The notes: a model not told the origin generated them from the sequence alone. Counted from the first letter of the stretch, positions 10,101 through 18,619 are shown. The stretch: DNA of 64,000 bases from JBEIGE01 sp040382055 (GCA_040382055.1 JBEIGE010000002.1:124001-188000); one strand, 5' to 3'. Made by a program: numbers and translations.

Positions 10101-10272
10101 TGATCTGCTGACTTGCAGCCCCTAGGTCACTGGAGTCAAGGGCCTCAAGAACCCCGACCAAGGGGCCAATTTCAACGACTCCGGCAGCATGCTCGCCGAT
10201 AAACGCTTGGTGGTTTGACATGGCTAGCTGGGATGCTGAGTGTGTCGCTTGGAACGCGTTTGGATCATGCAA
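7159..10272 (-). CDS. CheA/ChpA-like histidine kinase homologue without receiver domain and with altered N-box
   Basis: A 1,037-residue protein that by context corresponds to PilL/ChpA of the type IV pilus Chp pathway. Residues 1-300 resemble the FimL-like N-terminus of ChpA. A single Hpt-like helix bundle around 370-470 has a candidate His (H419 in LAHNLADSSAKVG) but not the usual HxxKG. Dimerisation helices follow at about 575-740. The ATPase region (about 745-895) keeps DDGAG (803-807) and GMGM (856-859). Its N-box reads HIVRSSVVHGIE, with Ser763 where the Mg-binding Asn is normally found. A CheW-like domain ends the protein. There is no C-terminal receiver. It overlaps pilJ by 8 bases. 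Kinase activity is doubtful; structural signalling is an alternative. Confidence 0.8.
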   Translation of the reverse strand: MHDPNAFQATHSASQLAMSNHQAFIGEHAAGVVEIGPLVGVLEALDSSDLGAASQQINALLALLEEAGLVEPAKLLKATEALAQKRLENPELFGEDAASKVHSAHVALTRYLKALQHDRSVSSIVLFPEYREILTLLGGDRVHPADLWAYEWRWIDCPLPAECKPLGYDPSVRVRMDHGVLGIVKSGNTTSAELMSEICHGLSLEKKSVQQRAFWQISAAFFQAIAHHLIEMDLYAKRAATRVLMQYAKFAKGEEDMSERLAQDLLFFVAQANPLGKERVPFVSAVRLAYGLYENEPVNYEVAQFSDPDPASTTPAVEAAVTDEVLSPVATTSLDFPEVNTQDEQINSPNTDVAEPLLEDVGSDDDQFRVIGHLRIAIPLFNDYLNDADEWSRRLQTELSEWQIELPCLLSDTLMALAHNLADSSAKVGFQALSEFSRELEMALAHVQRHALGLPEHAEVFVKAADTIRHLLHQFAAGFLKEPRPELLQALHQIYQTELANADQAVQSPQADQVDQSERETTEIDAIEVAAVFPSENKIPVIDAESSQLAALGATIDSPWVPTPTQAGPVAVQTSRLQLLDDMLNQAGEVMVAGARMETRLSQMRGSLADLTGNLERLHHQLREIEAQADSPIQSLPVKTQDLHQGVDRLGSQPPDRFQELARVMAESVNNLATVKRHLQITLNGTEDDLISQLRQTKDLQRGLLRTRMVEFESISESLHGVVRQAAQELDKQVQLKITGESLEIDRLVLDLMAPAFAHIVRSSVVHGIETPELRQQLSKEVTGLILIELQTQGNDASVFISDDGAGLNLDQIRDKALVQGLVEEGHSLSEAEVAELIFKPGFSTAHQLTRLTEPGMGMEEVRRVVNSLGGRIDISTQPGMGTRFHLVFPLSRAITQVMMVRMGALSMGVPANLVENVMHLTSNELAQAFQQQAVVLDGQSLPFFWSGALMQVSPSSTEHQSNAAVPVVILQKAGRRMALHVDEVIGNQELVVKNLGPQLSRLPGLTGISALDSGAFVLIYNPFVLADVYHKAGVKV

Positions 10273-12427
10273 TCTTGAAGCGCTCTACAGACTGACGCAG
10301 GTCGTCTGCCATTCTCAAGAGCTCACGAACCTGGGAAACCGTTGATTGCGTACCTTCGGCGGTCTGCTCTGTCACTTCAAAAATATGCTGGATGTTGTCT
10401 GCAACGACATTAGCGAGCTCGGCCTCCCGAGAAGTCGTATTGGAAATTTGCTCGATCAGATCAGTCATGCGTGTTGACACTTGGTCAATGTCAGACAGGG
10501 CCGATAACGCGGCGTCTGACAGGTTGGTACCATCCACCAAGTCATGAGTCGATTTTTCCATTGCCGCAAAAGCGTCTTGGGTATCCGTCTGGATGGCCTT
10601 GACCAGATCAATAATCTGACGCGCAGCATCTGACGAACGTTGGGCAAGCCGCTGAGCTTCTTCAGCTAAAACAGAAAAGCCTCTGCCGGCCTCACCCGAA
10701 GCGGCAGCTTTGATTGCAGAGTTCAACGCCACCAAGTTGGTTTGCCTGGAGAGGTCAGAAATCATTTCAGTAATTTCAGCAATTTCCACAGAAGACGCAC
10801 CCAAATGTTTGATTCCTTTGGAGGTTTCATGGATTTTTCCACGAATGGCGTCCATGCCGCCAATGGCGTTCTGCACAGCCTGCAGACCCGACTCGGCAGT
10901 TGCCCTCGATTCACGGGCTAAAGTAGCGGACTCCTGAGCTTGCCGCGACACCTTATTGATGCGTGAGGCTAAATCAAGTACAGAAAGCCCTGTTTCCTTG
11001 ATCTCGTTCATTTGATCATTGGACGCCACCAAAAGCGCTGTCGAAGTAAGGTCTACATTTGAGGTTGCCTGAATGACCCTGGTCGAGGTAGTCTGGACGT
11101 GACCCACCAGCACCCTCAGCTCCTCAACCGTGGAGTTGACTGAGTCTGCTACGGGGCCGGTGATGCCTTGAGCTACAACGACTTTTTGCGTCAGGTCGCC
11201 TTTAGCCACAATCTGAAGCGCATTTATGAGTCTCGAAACTGCAGCTTGGTTCGTAGCCTTAACGCGTTTGGCCTCATCTGCATGACGCTGGGCATCCTGT
11301 CGAAGGGTCTCGGCCAATGTCTGGCGTGTGTAGCTGTCCTGAATATGGACAAAACCCAATCCGACTGCAAACGACAGTGCGAATAAACCCAGCACATTGA
11401 GAGCGATCTGTATCAAGAAGCCGAAGCCAGATGTCAAGGCCAATTGACGCTGTATGTCTTGTAGCTCACGACGCAGCAGTTCGCTGTCGGCGAGGATTGC
11501 ATCCTGAGCCTCGCGGGCAGCACCCAGGCCAGACAGATTTATTGAAATTGCGTCCGTCTGGATTCGCGTTTGTTCATAAAGATTGATCAGGGCCGTTAAC
11601 TGCTCACGTGTTTGGAGATCACGTGAAATGGTCAAACGTAGCTCAGAGTTTCCGTCCAGCAGTCCCTGGGCAATTTCAAGAACCGATTTGAGGTCCTTAT
11701 CCAGCATGGACAAGACCTGCGGGTTCACACCTTCTGCAGTGAAGTAATCGCTGGCGGATTTGCCGATTCGCTGCGATAGCATCGCCAATTGGCTGGCAGC
11801 CAAAACCTCTATTGCTGGAGCATTTTGTTGCAGCTTCAGGGTAGATACTGCCTCTGCGCTATCGAGCAGGCTGGATGACTGACGATTAATTTGACGGAGT
11901 GAAGCACCACCCTGCATCAGTGCCTTTTGTTGAGCCAGCACCATGGCTGCACTTTTCTCAGTCCTGAGCATCAAAGGCATGATCTTTTCAAGCTTAGGCT
12001 GCAGGTGATCTGCAAGTGCCACCAAGTTGAGATCGTCATCACCACTTTTTAAGCCTCTGAACGTTTTTGCCAAAGCTCCCGCGCTATCAGAAACATCAGG
12101 AAAAGCCTGGCTTGCGCCCAGCAAGGCCTGCGAAACGGACTTGGCAAGCCTTTGGGACTGCATCAGAGCTTGACCAGTTGCTGCGATTTGGTTGGCGACC
12201 TTGTTGGTAGCATTCAGAGCCGTCAGAGTCAGGCCGGTCATCAGAACCAGGGCCAACCCCAATAAAACGTACAAAATGCGCTGATGTTGGCTAATGGTAC
12301 GCATACCCAGAACGGGCACGTAGAGCAAGCTCAAGCGGGGGTCATGATCAGCGTCAGATGGCTTGCGAACGAAGAGGGCTTTGAGCTTTTCGACAACAAA
12401 CATGGTGACGCTCAAGGACTTAAGCAC
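10265..12427 (-). CDS. pilJ: PilJ-like methyl-accepting chemotaxis protein
   Basis: A 720-residue inner-membrane chemoreceptor. TM1 is at about 51-70 and TM2 at 334-358, flanking a periplasmic region with two four-helix type IV pilus transducer-like segments. A HAMP-like region (about 390-440) leads into a long signalling coiled coil. The hairpin tip is recognisable at 561-584 (QTNLVALNSAIKAAASGEAG). At the trimer-contact position that is Glu385 in E. coli Tsr there is Lys573, and the Tsr Arg388 equivalent is Ala576; PilJ proteins often differ here from classic receptors. It overlaps pilI and the CheA-like gene by 8 bases each. The likely role is sensing surface or pilus state. Confidence 0.87.
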   Translation of the reverse strand: MLKSLSVTMFVVEKLKALFVRKPSDADHDPRLSLLYVPVLGMRTISQHQRILYVLLGLALVLMTGLTLTALNATNKVANQIAATGQALMQSQRLAKSVSQALLGASQAFPDVSDSAGALAKTFRGLKSGDDDLNLVALADHLQPKLEKIMPLMLRTEKSAAMVLAQQKALMQGGASLRQINRQSSSLLDSAEAVSTLKLQQNAPAIEVLAASQLAMLSQRIGKSASDYFTAEGVNPQVLSMLDKDLKSVLEIAQGLLDGNSELRLTISRDLQTREQLTALINLYEQTRIQTDAISINLSGLGAAREAQDAILADSELLRRELQDIQRQLALTSGFGFLIQIALNVLGLFALSFAVGLGFVHIQDSYTRQTLAETLRQDAQRHADEAKRVKATNQAAVSRLINALQIVAKGDLTQKVVVAQGITGPVADSVNSTVEELRVLVGHVQTTSTRVIQATSNVDLTSTALLVASNDQMNEIKETGLSVLDLASRINKVSRQAQESATLARESRATAESGLQAVQNAIGGMDAIRGKIHETSKGIKHLGASSVEIAEITEMISDLSRQTNLVALNSAIKAAASGEAGRGFSVLAEEAQRLAQRSSDAARQIIDLVKAIQTDTQDAFAAMEKSTHDLVDGTNLSDAALSALSDIDQVSTRMTDLIEQISNTTSREAELANVVADNIQHIFEVTEQTAEGTQSTVSQVRELLRMADDLRQSVERFKIA

Positions 12428-12950
12428 CGATAGTCAAAAATTCAGCTGACTGGGACATCACTTGCAAATTAATCTCCTGCCAATGAGCTCCTGTTTCGTC
12501 CTCGAACCGTGTACCGAAATATGCGGGAGCTCCCTCGATTGAAGGGGCTACTGCAGCAAAAGAGCCTGTGTTTCGCAAACCCGCTAGCCCATCCAAGCAC
12601 AAAGCACAGTTAACCTCCAGCGAGGAATTCAAGGTAACCAAGCTGCTGCCACGCGCGGGTTGGACACTATGGGCCAAGACATCTCTGGCATTTATGAATT
12701 GATCAAGATCGATCATCCCAAACAGTCCGCCACGCAGATTCACGATACCTAAAAACCACACGGCAGTATAGGGAACTGGCTGAAAATCGACCAGGGGAAA
12801 TATCTCACCCAACTGACCCAGGGGCAACAGATAGTTGTTCTCTGAGGAGCGAAAGGCAAGCCATGAAACAGACAAACCTTCGGTTTTGGCTGAACGCAGG
12901 CGGTTGTCTAGCCTCTCTTGCAGATCCCTGAGTGACTCAGTGTTTGTCAT
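12420..12950 (-). CDS. pilI: CheW-like adaptor, PilI type
   Basis: A 176-residue CheW-domain protein that would couple PilJ to the CheA-like kinase. The beta-barrel landmarks YLLPLGQLGEIFPL, PYTAVWFLGIVNLRG and a C-terminal FLTIG strand are visible. It opens the three-gene cluster and overlaps pilJ by 8 bases. In many betaproteobacteria, pilG and pilH (single-domain response regulators) lie between rubredoxin and pilI; here only about 60 bases separate the two genes, leaving no room for them. Confidence 0.86.
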   Translation of the reverse strand: MTNTESLRDLQERLDNRLRSAKTEGLSVSWLAFRSSENNYLLPLGQLGEIFPLVDFQPVPYTAVWFLGIVNLRGGLFGMIDLDQFINARDVLAHSVQPARGSSLVTLNSSLEVNCALCLDGLAGLRNTGSFAAVAPSIEGAPAYFGTRFEDETGAHWQEINLQVMSQSAEFLTIGA

Positions 12951-13011
12951 GGGATAAAGATTTAGCCCAGCTCAATTGATCGGTACCATCAATTCATCTG
13001 GGCTACGACCA

Positions 13012-13218
13012 CTAAATTTGTACCATTTCGAAATCTTCCTTACGCGCACCGCATTCTGGACAAGTCCAGTTCATGGGAACGTCAGCCCACAGGGTGCCGG
13101 GGGCAATGCCATGCTCAGGAGCACCAACTGCCTCATCGTAAATCCAGCCACAAATCAAACACATCCAAGTTTTGTTTTCAATCACAGTGCGCAAGGCCTT
13201 CGAATAGAATAAAGTCAT
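13012..13218 (-). CDS. rubA: Rubredoxin
   Basis: A small electron-transfer protein with one Fe(Cys)4 centre. The iron ligands are in CLICG and CPECG, 38 residues apart as in rubredoxins. The frame from ATG 13218 gives 68 residues, longer than the usual 54-57. A GTG at 13185, with GAAGG 11 bases upstream, would give a 57-residue protein beginning MIENKTWMCLICG and is at least as likely. It lies upstream of pilI on the same strand and is divergent from the ThiD-like gene, a common betaproteobacterial arrangement. Confidence 0.9.
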   Translation of the reverse strand: MTLFYSKALRTVIENKTWMCLICGWIYDEAVGAPEHGIAPGTLWADVPMNWTCPECGARKEDFEMVQI

Positions 13219-13279
13219 TGTATAGATGCCATGTCATTGATTTTTCAATCGCTCACAGCACGTTACGATATTCTGCCTG

Positions 13280-14230
13280 ATGACAGCAACGTGTCCGCCC
13301 ATGCAAACGCAACCCCAACCCGACACCGATTCAGACGCTGATCATCCAGCCTGTGTGATGGTCTTTAATGCCAACGACCCCAGCGGAGCAGGTGGTTTGT
13401 CGGCCGATATCACCGCCACGGCCTCTGTAGGTGCACACGCCATGCCGGTTGTCACTGGCACTTATGTGCGTGATACCTCCGGGATTGTTGAGCATTTTCC
13501 TCTCGACGAGGAAGCGGTTTCAGAGCAAGCACGGACCCTGTTGGAAGACGTGTCAATTCAGGTTTTCAAGGTTGGGTTTGCAGGTACGCCGGAAAACCTC
13601 AGCGCGATTGCCGAGATTGCATCTGACTACGCGGATGTGCCTTTGATTGCCTACATGCCCACCTTGTCTTGGTGGAATGAAGTACAGATAGACCTCTACC
13701 TTGATGCCTTTAGGGAACTGCTGTTACCCCAAACCACAGTGTTAGTGGGAAACCACAGCACCCTGTGGAGATGGCTTTTGCCCGATTGGAAATCAGAAAA
13801 AAGCCCGACGGCGCGAGACATTGCACGTGCTGCAGAAGAACTCGGCGTGCCCTATACACTGGTCACAGGCATTCCAGCAGCGGACCAGTTCATTGACAAT
13901 GTGCTTTCTTCGCCCCAGGCAGTTGTAGGCAGCGAGAAATTTGAACGATTTGAAGCCGTTTTTTCCGGTACCGGCGACACCCTTTCTGCTGCATTGGCGG
14001 CCTTGATCGCCAGTGGCAGTGACCTGCCTGGGGCTTTTTCTGAGGCACTTAGCTACCTTGACAGGTGCCTGCACGGCGGCTTCAGGCCCGGCATGGGCAA
14101 CGTTATTCCCGATCGCCTTTTCTGGGCGCAGCCAGCCGAAGGTGCAGAATTTGACGCCGATGAGGCTGATCTTGAGTCATCTAATCTTGACCCTTCCTTC
14201 CAATTACCACCCCATGACACTCAGCACTGA
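13280..14230 (+). CDS. ThiD-like hydroxymethylpyrimidine/phosphomethylpyrimidine kinase family protein
   Basis: A 316-residue ribokinase-fold protein related to ThiD, which phosphorylates HMP and HMP-P in thiamine synthesis. The substrate loop NDPSGAGGL near the N-terminus and the anion-hole/catalytic motif GTGDTLSAAL near the C-terminus are present. It differs from canonical ThiD in having a longer acidic C-terminal tail and a divergent middle, so the substrate is not certain. Its end overlaps hemL by 17 bases. No other thi genes are present here, and the rubredoxin/ThiD-like/hemL order looks conserved in relatives. Confidence 0.82.
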   Translation: MTATCPPMQTQPQPDTDSDADHPACVMVFNANDPSGAGGLSADITATASVGAHAMPVVTGTYVRDTSGIVEHFPLDEEAVSEQARTLLEDVSIQVFKVGFAGTPENLSAIAEIASDYADVPLIAYMPTLSWWNEVQIDLYLDAFRELLLPQTTVLVGNHSTLWRWLLPDWKSEKSPTARDIARAAEELGVPYTLVTGIPAADQFIDNVLSSPQAVVGSEKFERFEAVFSGTGDTLSAALAALIASGSDLPGAFSEALSYLDRCLHGGFRPGMGNVIPDRLFWAQPAEGAEFDADEADLESSNLDPSFQLPPHDTQH

Positions 14231-15527
14231 CAACAACGAACTCCTTTTTGAACGCGCTAAAAAGGTCATTCCCGGCGGCGTTAATTCTCCTGTGCGTGCT
14301 TTTCGTGCAGTCGGGGGAACGCCGCGCTTTGTAAAAAAAGCGAATGGCGCCTACTTCTGGGATGCGAATGGTAAAAAATACATTGATTACATAGGCTCCT
14401 GGGGACCCATGATCCTGGGCCATGGACACCCGGCCGTGGTCGAAGCGGTCCAAAAAGCCGTCTTGGAAGGCTTCTCGTATGGTGCGCCGACAGAGCGTGA
14501 AATCGAACTGGCCGAAGAAATCCTCAAGCATGTTCCGTCCATGGACATGGTGCGGTTGGTCAGTTCAGGAACCGAAGCCGGCATGAGCGCCATCCGTCTC
14601 GCACGCGGCGCCACCGGCCGCAGCAAAATCATCAAGTTTGAGGGCTGCTATCACGGTCATGCAGATGCACTGCTGGTCAAGGCAGGTTCCGGTCTGGCGA
14701 CATTTGGCAATCCAACCAGCGCAGGTGTTCCCGCCGAAGTGGTTCAGCACACCTTGGTGATTGAATACAACAACCTGGCACAACTGGAAGAAGCCTTTGC
14801 CCTGCACGGCAAGGAAACCGCCTGCCTGATGATCGAGCCCATTGCTGGCAACATGAATTTTGTCCGTGCATCGGTCCCTTTCATGAAACGCTGCCGGGAG
14901 TTGTGCTCTGAACATGGCGCCTTGCTGGTATTTGATGAGGTCATGACCGGATTTCGCGTGGCATTGGGCAGTGCTCAAAGCGTCTATGCAAAAAGTATCC
15001 CCGGCTTCAAGCCCGACATCACGGTATTGGGTAAGGTGATCGGCGGCGGCATGCCGCTGGCCGCCTTTGGTGGAGCGCGGCACATCATGGAGCTCATGGC
15101 ACCACTGGGTCCGGTGTATCAGGCCGGCACACTGTCCGGCAACCCGGTAGCCACGGCCTGCGGACTGGCCACGCTCAAGGAAATTGGCAAGCCTGGTTTT
15201 TTCGATGCTCTGGGAGCCAAAACGCAATCCTTGATCCGCGGCCTGCAAGGCGCAGCGAACCAAGCTGGTGTGCCTTTCTGCGGCGATAGTGAAGGAGGCA
15301 TGTTCGGCTTCTTCCTGTTCAAGGACTTGCCGCAAAACTACGCCACAGTCATGACCACCGACAACAAACGCTTCAACACCCTGTTCCACGGACTTCTGGA
15401 CCGGGGTGTCTACATAGCGCCGGCGCTGTACGAAGCTGGTTTTGTGAGCGCGGCCCATACCGATGATGACATAGCCGAGACGGTAGCTGCTGCGGGTGAG
15501 GCGTTTCAACTGCTACAAAAACTGTAG
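14214..15527 (+). CDS. hemL: Glutamate-1-semialdehyde 2,1-aminomutase
   Basis: This PLP enzyme makes 5-aminolevulinate for tetrapyrrole synthesis. The 437 residues start at ATG 14214 (MTLSTDNNELLFERAKKVI), chosen over an upstream in-frame ATG inside the ThiD-like gene. Visible features are PGGVNSPVRAF, the PLP-site Asp in LVFDEVMTGFR and the Schiff-base Lys in LGKVIGGGMPLAAFGG. The length is normal. The last codons and stop form the left part of a short hairpin repeat. Confidence 0.96.
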   Translation: MTLSTDNNELLFERAKKVIPGGVNSPVRAFRAVGGTPRFVKKANGAYFWDANGKKYIDYIGSWGPMILGHGHPAVVEAVQKAVLEGFSYGAPTEREIELAEEILKHVPSMDMVRLVSSGTEAGMSAIRLARGATGRSKIIKFEGCYHGHADALLVKAGSGLATFGNPTSAGVPAEVVQHTLVIEYNNLAQLEEAFALHGKETACLMIEPIAGNMNFVRASVPFMKRCRELCSEHGALLVFDEVMTGFRVALGSAQSVYAKSIPGFKPDITVLGKVIGGGMPLAAFGGARHIMELMAPLGPVYQAGTLSGNPVATACGLATLKEIGKPGFFDALGAKTQSLIRGLQGAANQAGVPFCGDSEGGMFGFFLFKDLPQNYATVMTTDNKRFNTLFHGLLDRGVYIAPALYEAGFVSAAHTDDDIAETVAAAGEAFQLLQKL

Positions 15528-15570
15528 CATGTTGTGCCCTTTCTACCAGGGTTTTTAGGCTATTTTCTCT
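15508..15570 (+). repeat. Copy of a short interspersed hairpin repeat at the hemL 3' end
   Basis: The segment opens with a small hairpin (GCTACA-loop-TGTAGC), followed by a CCCTTTCTACCAGGG-like inverted segment and a T-rich tail. It spans the hemL stop. Related, degenerate stretches occur in plsC, near 44.67 kb, near 46.65 kb and in uvrA. It may double as the hemL terminator. The rest of the gap, up to 15735, is a G/C-rich stretch in which I recognise no gene. Confidence 0.5.
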
Positions 15571-15735
15571 TAGGTTCATTTTGTTAGCGGCCACCTCGCG
15601 GGCGGCGGGCGGCACCGCTTGCGGACTCCGGCTCACGCTCGCGGGCAGGTGTTTTGGTATGCACAGCTTGTTGCGTCAATGCCGTGTTTGACTCGCCCGC
15701 TCTGTGGCAACCGCGAATGGAGCCTGCGCTCGCAA

Positions 15736-17316
15736 TCAGTGCCTGAAGTGTCGCACGCCGGTGTAGACCATGGCGACACCGCGCTCGTTGGCTGCGGCAA
15801 TCACCTCATCATCGCGAATGGAGCCACCGGGCTGGATGATGCAGGTGGCACCTGCATCAACCACCACATCCAGGCCGTCGCGGAACGGGAAAAAAGCATC
15901 GCTGGCCACCACAGTGCCGGCCAGTGACAGCTTCGCGTGACCCGCTTTGATACTGGCGATCCGGGCAGAGTCCAGCCGGCTCATCTGTCCTGCGCCAACG
16001 CCCATGGTCATGCCTTGCTTGCAAAAAACGATGGCATTGCTCTTGACGTACTTGGCCACTTTCCAGGCAAACAGCAAGTCTTGCAGCTGATCAGGAGACG
16101 GTTGCATGGCCGTCACCACTTTCAGGTCCGCCAGTGACAACTCGTGGTTGTCAGCAGTTTGCATCAGCAGACCGGAGCCTACTCGCTTGATATCCATGGC
16201 GTTGCGGTGTTGTGGACCTGGGGGCAAATCAATCTGCAGAATCCGTACATTGACTTTGGAATTGAACACCGCCAGCGCTTGAGGGGTGTAGCCGGGCGCC
16301 ATCAAAACCTCGACAAATTGCTTCGAAATTTGTAGCGCACCAGCCTCGTCCAATATGGTGTTAAGGGCAATAATCCCCCCAAAAGCTGAGGTGGAATCGG
16401 TGCTGAAAGCCTTGTTATAGGCTTGCAGTGCATCAACACCCAGAGCAACGCCACAGGGGTTGGCATGTTTGACAATCACACATGCGGGGGTATGAAAGCT
16501 CTTGACACATTCCCAAGCAGCATCGGCATCGGCAATGTTGTTGTAACTCAGCTCTTTGCCCTGCAATTGTTTGGCCGTGACCAGGGAGCCAGGAGCGGGA
16601 TGGATATCGCGGTAAAAAGCTGCCTGCTGGTGCGGGTTCTCGCCATAACGCAGGTCTTGCAGCTTGGCAAAACGTCCGTTGCTCTGGCCCGGAAACAAAT
16701 CCAGCGCAGGCTGCTCACCCGTCGCAACACCCTGTCCAAACTGGACGGCTGACAAATAATCGCTGATGGCGCCATCGTACTGGCTGATCCGGTTAAAAGC
16801 CGCTACGGACAAGTCAAAGCGGGTTTTATCAGACAACTTGCCTTGCGCCTTGAGCTCAGCAATAACCTGTGGGTACTGGGCAGCATCAGTCAGTACGCCA
16901 ACGTCTTTCCAGTTTTTGGCCGCGCTGCGCACCATCGCGGGGCCGCCAATGTCAATGTTCTCAATCGCCTCGTCCAGCGTGCAGCCGGCCTTGGCCACCG
17001 TAGCCTCGAAAGGATAAAGGTTGACCACCAGCAAATCAATGGTGTTGATTCCATGTGCCTGCAGCGCGGACATGTGCTCGGGCACATCACGCCGCGCCAG
17101 AAGACCACCATGAACCTTGGGGTGCAGCGTCTTGACGCGACCGTCGAGCATCTCGGGAAAGTCCGTCAGCTCGGCAACCTCGGTTACCGGCAAACCCTGC
17201 TGCGCCAGCAGCTTGGCTGTACCACCGGTGGAGATCAGCTGAATGCCTAAAGCCAAAAGCGACCGGGCAAATTCAACAATGCCGGTCTTGTCAGATACGG
17301 AGATTAAGGCGTTCAT
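15736..17316 (-). CDS. purH: Bifunctional AICAR transformylase / IMP cyclohydrolase
   Basis: It catalyses the last two steps of IMP synthesis. The 526 residues have the N-terminal cyclohydrolase (MGS-like) domain, starting ALISVSDKTGIVEFA with STGGTAKLL, and the C-terminal transformylase with the catalytic KHANPCG motif. Its start overlaps the fis stop by 4 bases, so it is translationally coupled in a dusB-fis-purH operon. The length is typical. Confidence 0.97.
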   Translation of the reverse strand: MNALISVSDKTGIVEFARSLLALGIQLISTGGTAKLLAQQGLPVTEVAELTDFPEMLDGRVKTLHPKVHGGLLARRDVPEHMSALQAHGINTIDLLVVNLYPFEATVAKAGCTLDEAIENIDIGGPAMVRSAAKNWKDVGVLTDAAQYPQVIAELKAQGKLSDKTRFDLSVAAFNRISQYDGAISDYLSAVQFGQGVATGEQPALDLFPGQSNGRFAKLQDLRYGENPHQQAAFYRDIHPAPGSLVTAKQLQGKELSYNNIADADAAWECVKSFHTPACVIVKHANPCGVALGVDALQAYNKAFSTDSTSAFGGIIALNTILDEAGALQISKQFVEVLMAPGYTPQALAVFNSKVNVRILQIDLPPGPQHRNAMDIKRVGSGLLMQTADNHELSLADLKVVTAMQPSPDQLQDLLFAWKVAKYVKSNAIVFCKQGMTMGVGAGQMSRLDSARIASIKAGHAKLSLAGTVVASDAFFPFRDGLDVVVDAGATCIIQPGGSIRDDEVIAAANERGVAMVYTGVRHFRH

Positions 17317-17561
17317 TGGGCAGGTGATTCCAGCAATTGATGCTCAGTCAGCTTCTTGCGCAGGGTGTTTCGGTTCAGGCCCAGCCATACTGCCGCACGC
17401 GACTGGTTGTGCTCAGCCTGCTCCATCACCACCTGAAGCAGGGGCTTCTCGACCACGCGAACCATCATGTCGTACATGCCATCGGGCTCGGTACCACGCA
17501 AATCCCTGAAGTAAGCCTCCAGACTGGTACGAACACATTCCTCAATTTGCTTTTTACTCAT
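17313..17561 (-). CDS. fis: Fis family nucleoid-associated DNA-binding protein
   Basis: An 82-residue protein whose C-terminal half is a Fis-type helix-turn-helix (SRAAVWLGLNRNTLRKKL). Fis bends DNA and stimulates rRNA promoters in enterobacteria; betaproteobacterial forms are shorter than E. coli Fis (98 residues), as here. It sits directly after dusB with a 4-base overlap, as in E. coli, and before purH. Confidence 0.93.
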   Translation of the reverse strand: MSKKQIEECVRTSLEAYFRDLRGTEPDGMYDMMVRVVEKPLLQVVMEQAEHNQSRAAVWLGLNRNTLRKKLTEHQLLESPAQ

Positions 17562-18619
17562 TTCACCGTTTCCAATTGTTCTTTTGTTTCTTCATCATCA
17601 CCCACAAGTCGGGCCTGGGATAACCCGGGTATCCGGTCCATCTGACTGCCCAGCGCGTCGAAATACGCTTCTACGGCACGGCTTTGGCACTGGCTGTTTT
17701 CCAGACCGTTCATATGGCTTCGAAACGCCTGACCGCCGGGCAACTGCGCCACATACCAACCAATGTGCTTACGCGCTGTTCGAACGCCCGTGAATTCGCC
17801 ATAGAGCAGGTAATGGTCTTGCAAGTGCTCCAGCAAGAGGCGCTTGACCTCGGCGACCAGGGGCGCTGCCAGGTGTGTGCCGGTGGACAGGAAGTGAGCC
17901 ACCTCCCGAAAAATCCAGGGACGTCCCTGCGCAGCCCTGCCAATCATCAGCGCATCGGCACGGGTTAGAGCAAGCACCTCACGCGCTTTTTCCGGTGAAT
18001 TGATATCGCCATTGACCACCACCGGAACCTGCACCCGGCTTTTAAGCTCGGCAATGGTGTCGTATTCCGCATAGCCACCATAGCCCTGCTCTCGGGTGCG
18101 ACCATGAACCGTGAACATTTGGACCCCCGCCTGCTCAGCTCTGAGCGCTAAAGCGACCGCATTCTTGTGAGCTTGGCACCATCCTGTTCGCATTTTCAAG
18201 GTCACAGGCACTTGGCGAGGCGCGCATGCGGTGACTACCGCTTCAATAATTTGCAAGGCCAGTGTCTCGTCTTGCATCAATGCAGAACCCGCCCATTTGT
18301 TGCACACTTTTTTAGCCGGACAGCCCATGTTGATGTCGATGATCTGGGCACCGCGGTCTATGTTGTGAACAGCAGCCTGAGCCATCATGGCGGCATCGGT
18401 GCCTGCAATTTGAACGGCTATAGGACCGACTTCACCTTCATGGTTGGCTCGGCGACACGTCTTCAGGCTGTTCCACAAATCCGGACGCGAGGTAATCATC
18501 TCACTGACCGCGTAGCCCGCCCCAAGCCGTTTGCAGAGTTGCCGAAATGGGCGATCTGTGACGCCGGCCATGGGTGCAACAAACAAATTGTTGGGCAGTT
18601 GAATATGACCGATGTGCAT
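17558..18619 (-). CDS. dusB: tRNA-dihydrouridine synthase B
   Basis: An FMN-dependent enzyme that reduces uridine at position 17 of tRNA (E. coli DusB specificity). The 353 residues start MHIGHIQLPNNLFVAPMAGVTDRPFR-like, with NMGCPAKKV carrying the catalytic Cys and MIGRAAQGRPWIFRE at the FMN phosphate site. First gene of dusB-fis-purH; in E. coli this arrangement places fis under the dusB promoter. Confidence 0.95.
   Translation of the reverse strand: MHIGHIQLPNNLFVAPMAGVTDRPFRQLCKRLGAGYAVSEMITSRPDLWNSLKTCRRANHEGEVGPIAVQIAGTDAAMMAQAAVHNIDRGAQIIDINMGCPAKKVCNKWAGSALMQDETLALQIIEAVVTACAPRQVPVTLKMRTGWCQAHKNAVALALRAEQAGVQMFTVHGRTREQGYGGYAEYDTIAELKSRVQVPVVVNGDINSPEKAREVLALTRADALMIGRAAQGRPWIFREVAHFLSTGTHLAAPLVAEVKRLLLEHLQDHYLLYGEFTGVRTARKHIGWYVAQLPGGQAFRSHMNGLENSQCQSRAVEAYFDALGSQMDRIPGLSQARLVGDDEETKEQLETVK

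Noticed and set aside
14565..15509. 314-codon minus-strand open frame opposite hemL
   Set aside because: It lies wholly within hemL and shows no family features.
15571..15735. Possible small gene in the G/C-rich gap between hemL and purH
   Set aside because: Frames there are short, Arg/Ala-rich and lack ribosome sites; the hemL-side part is better explained as a repeat.
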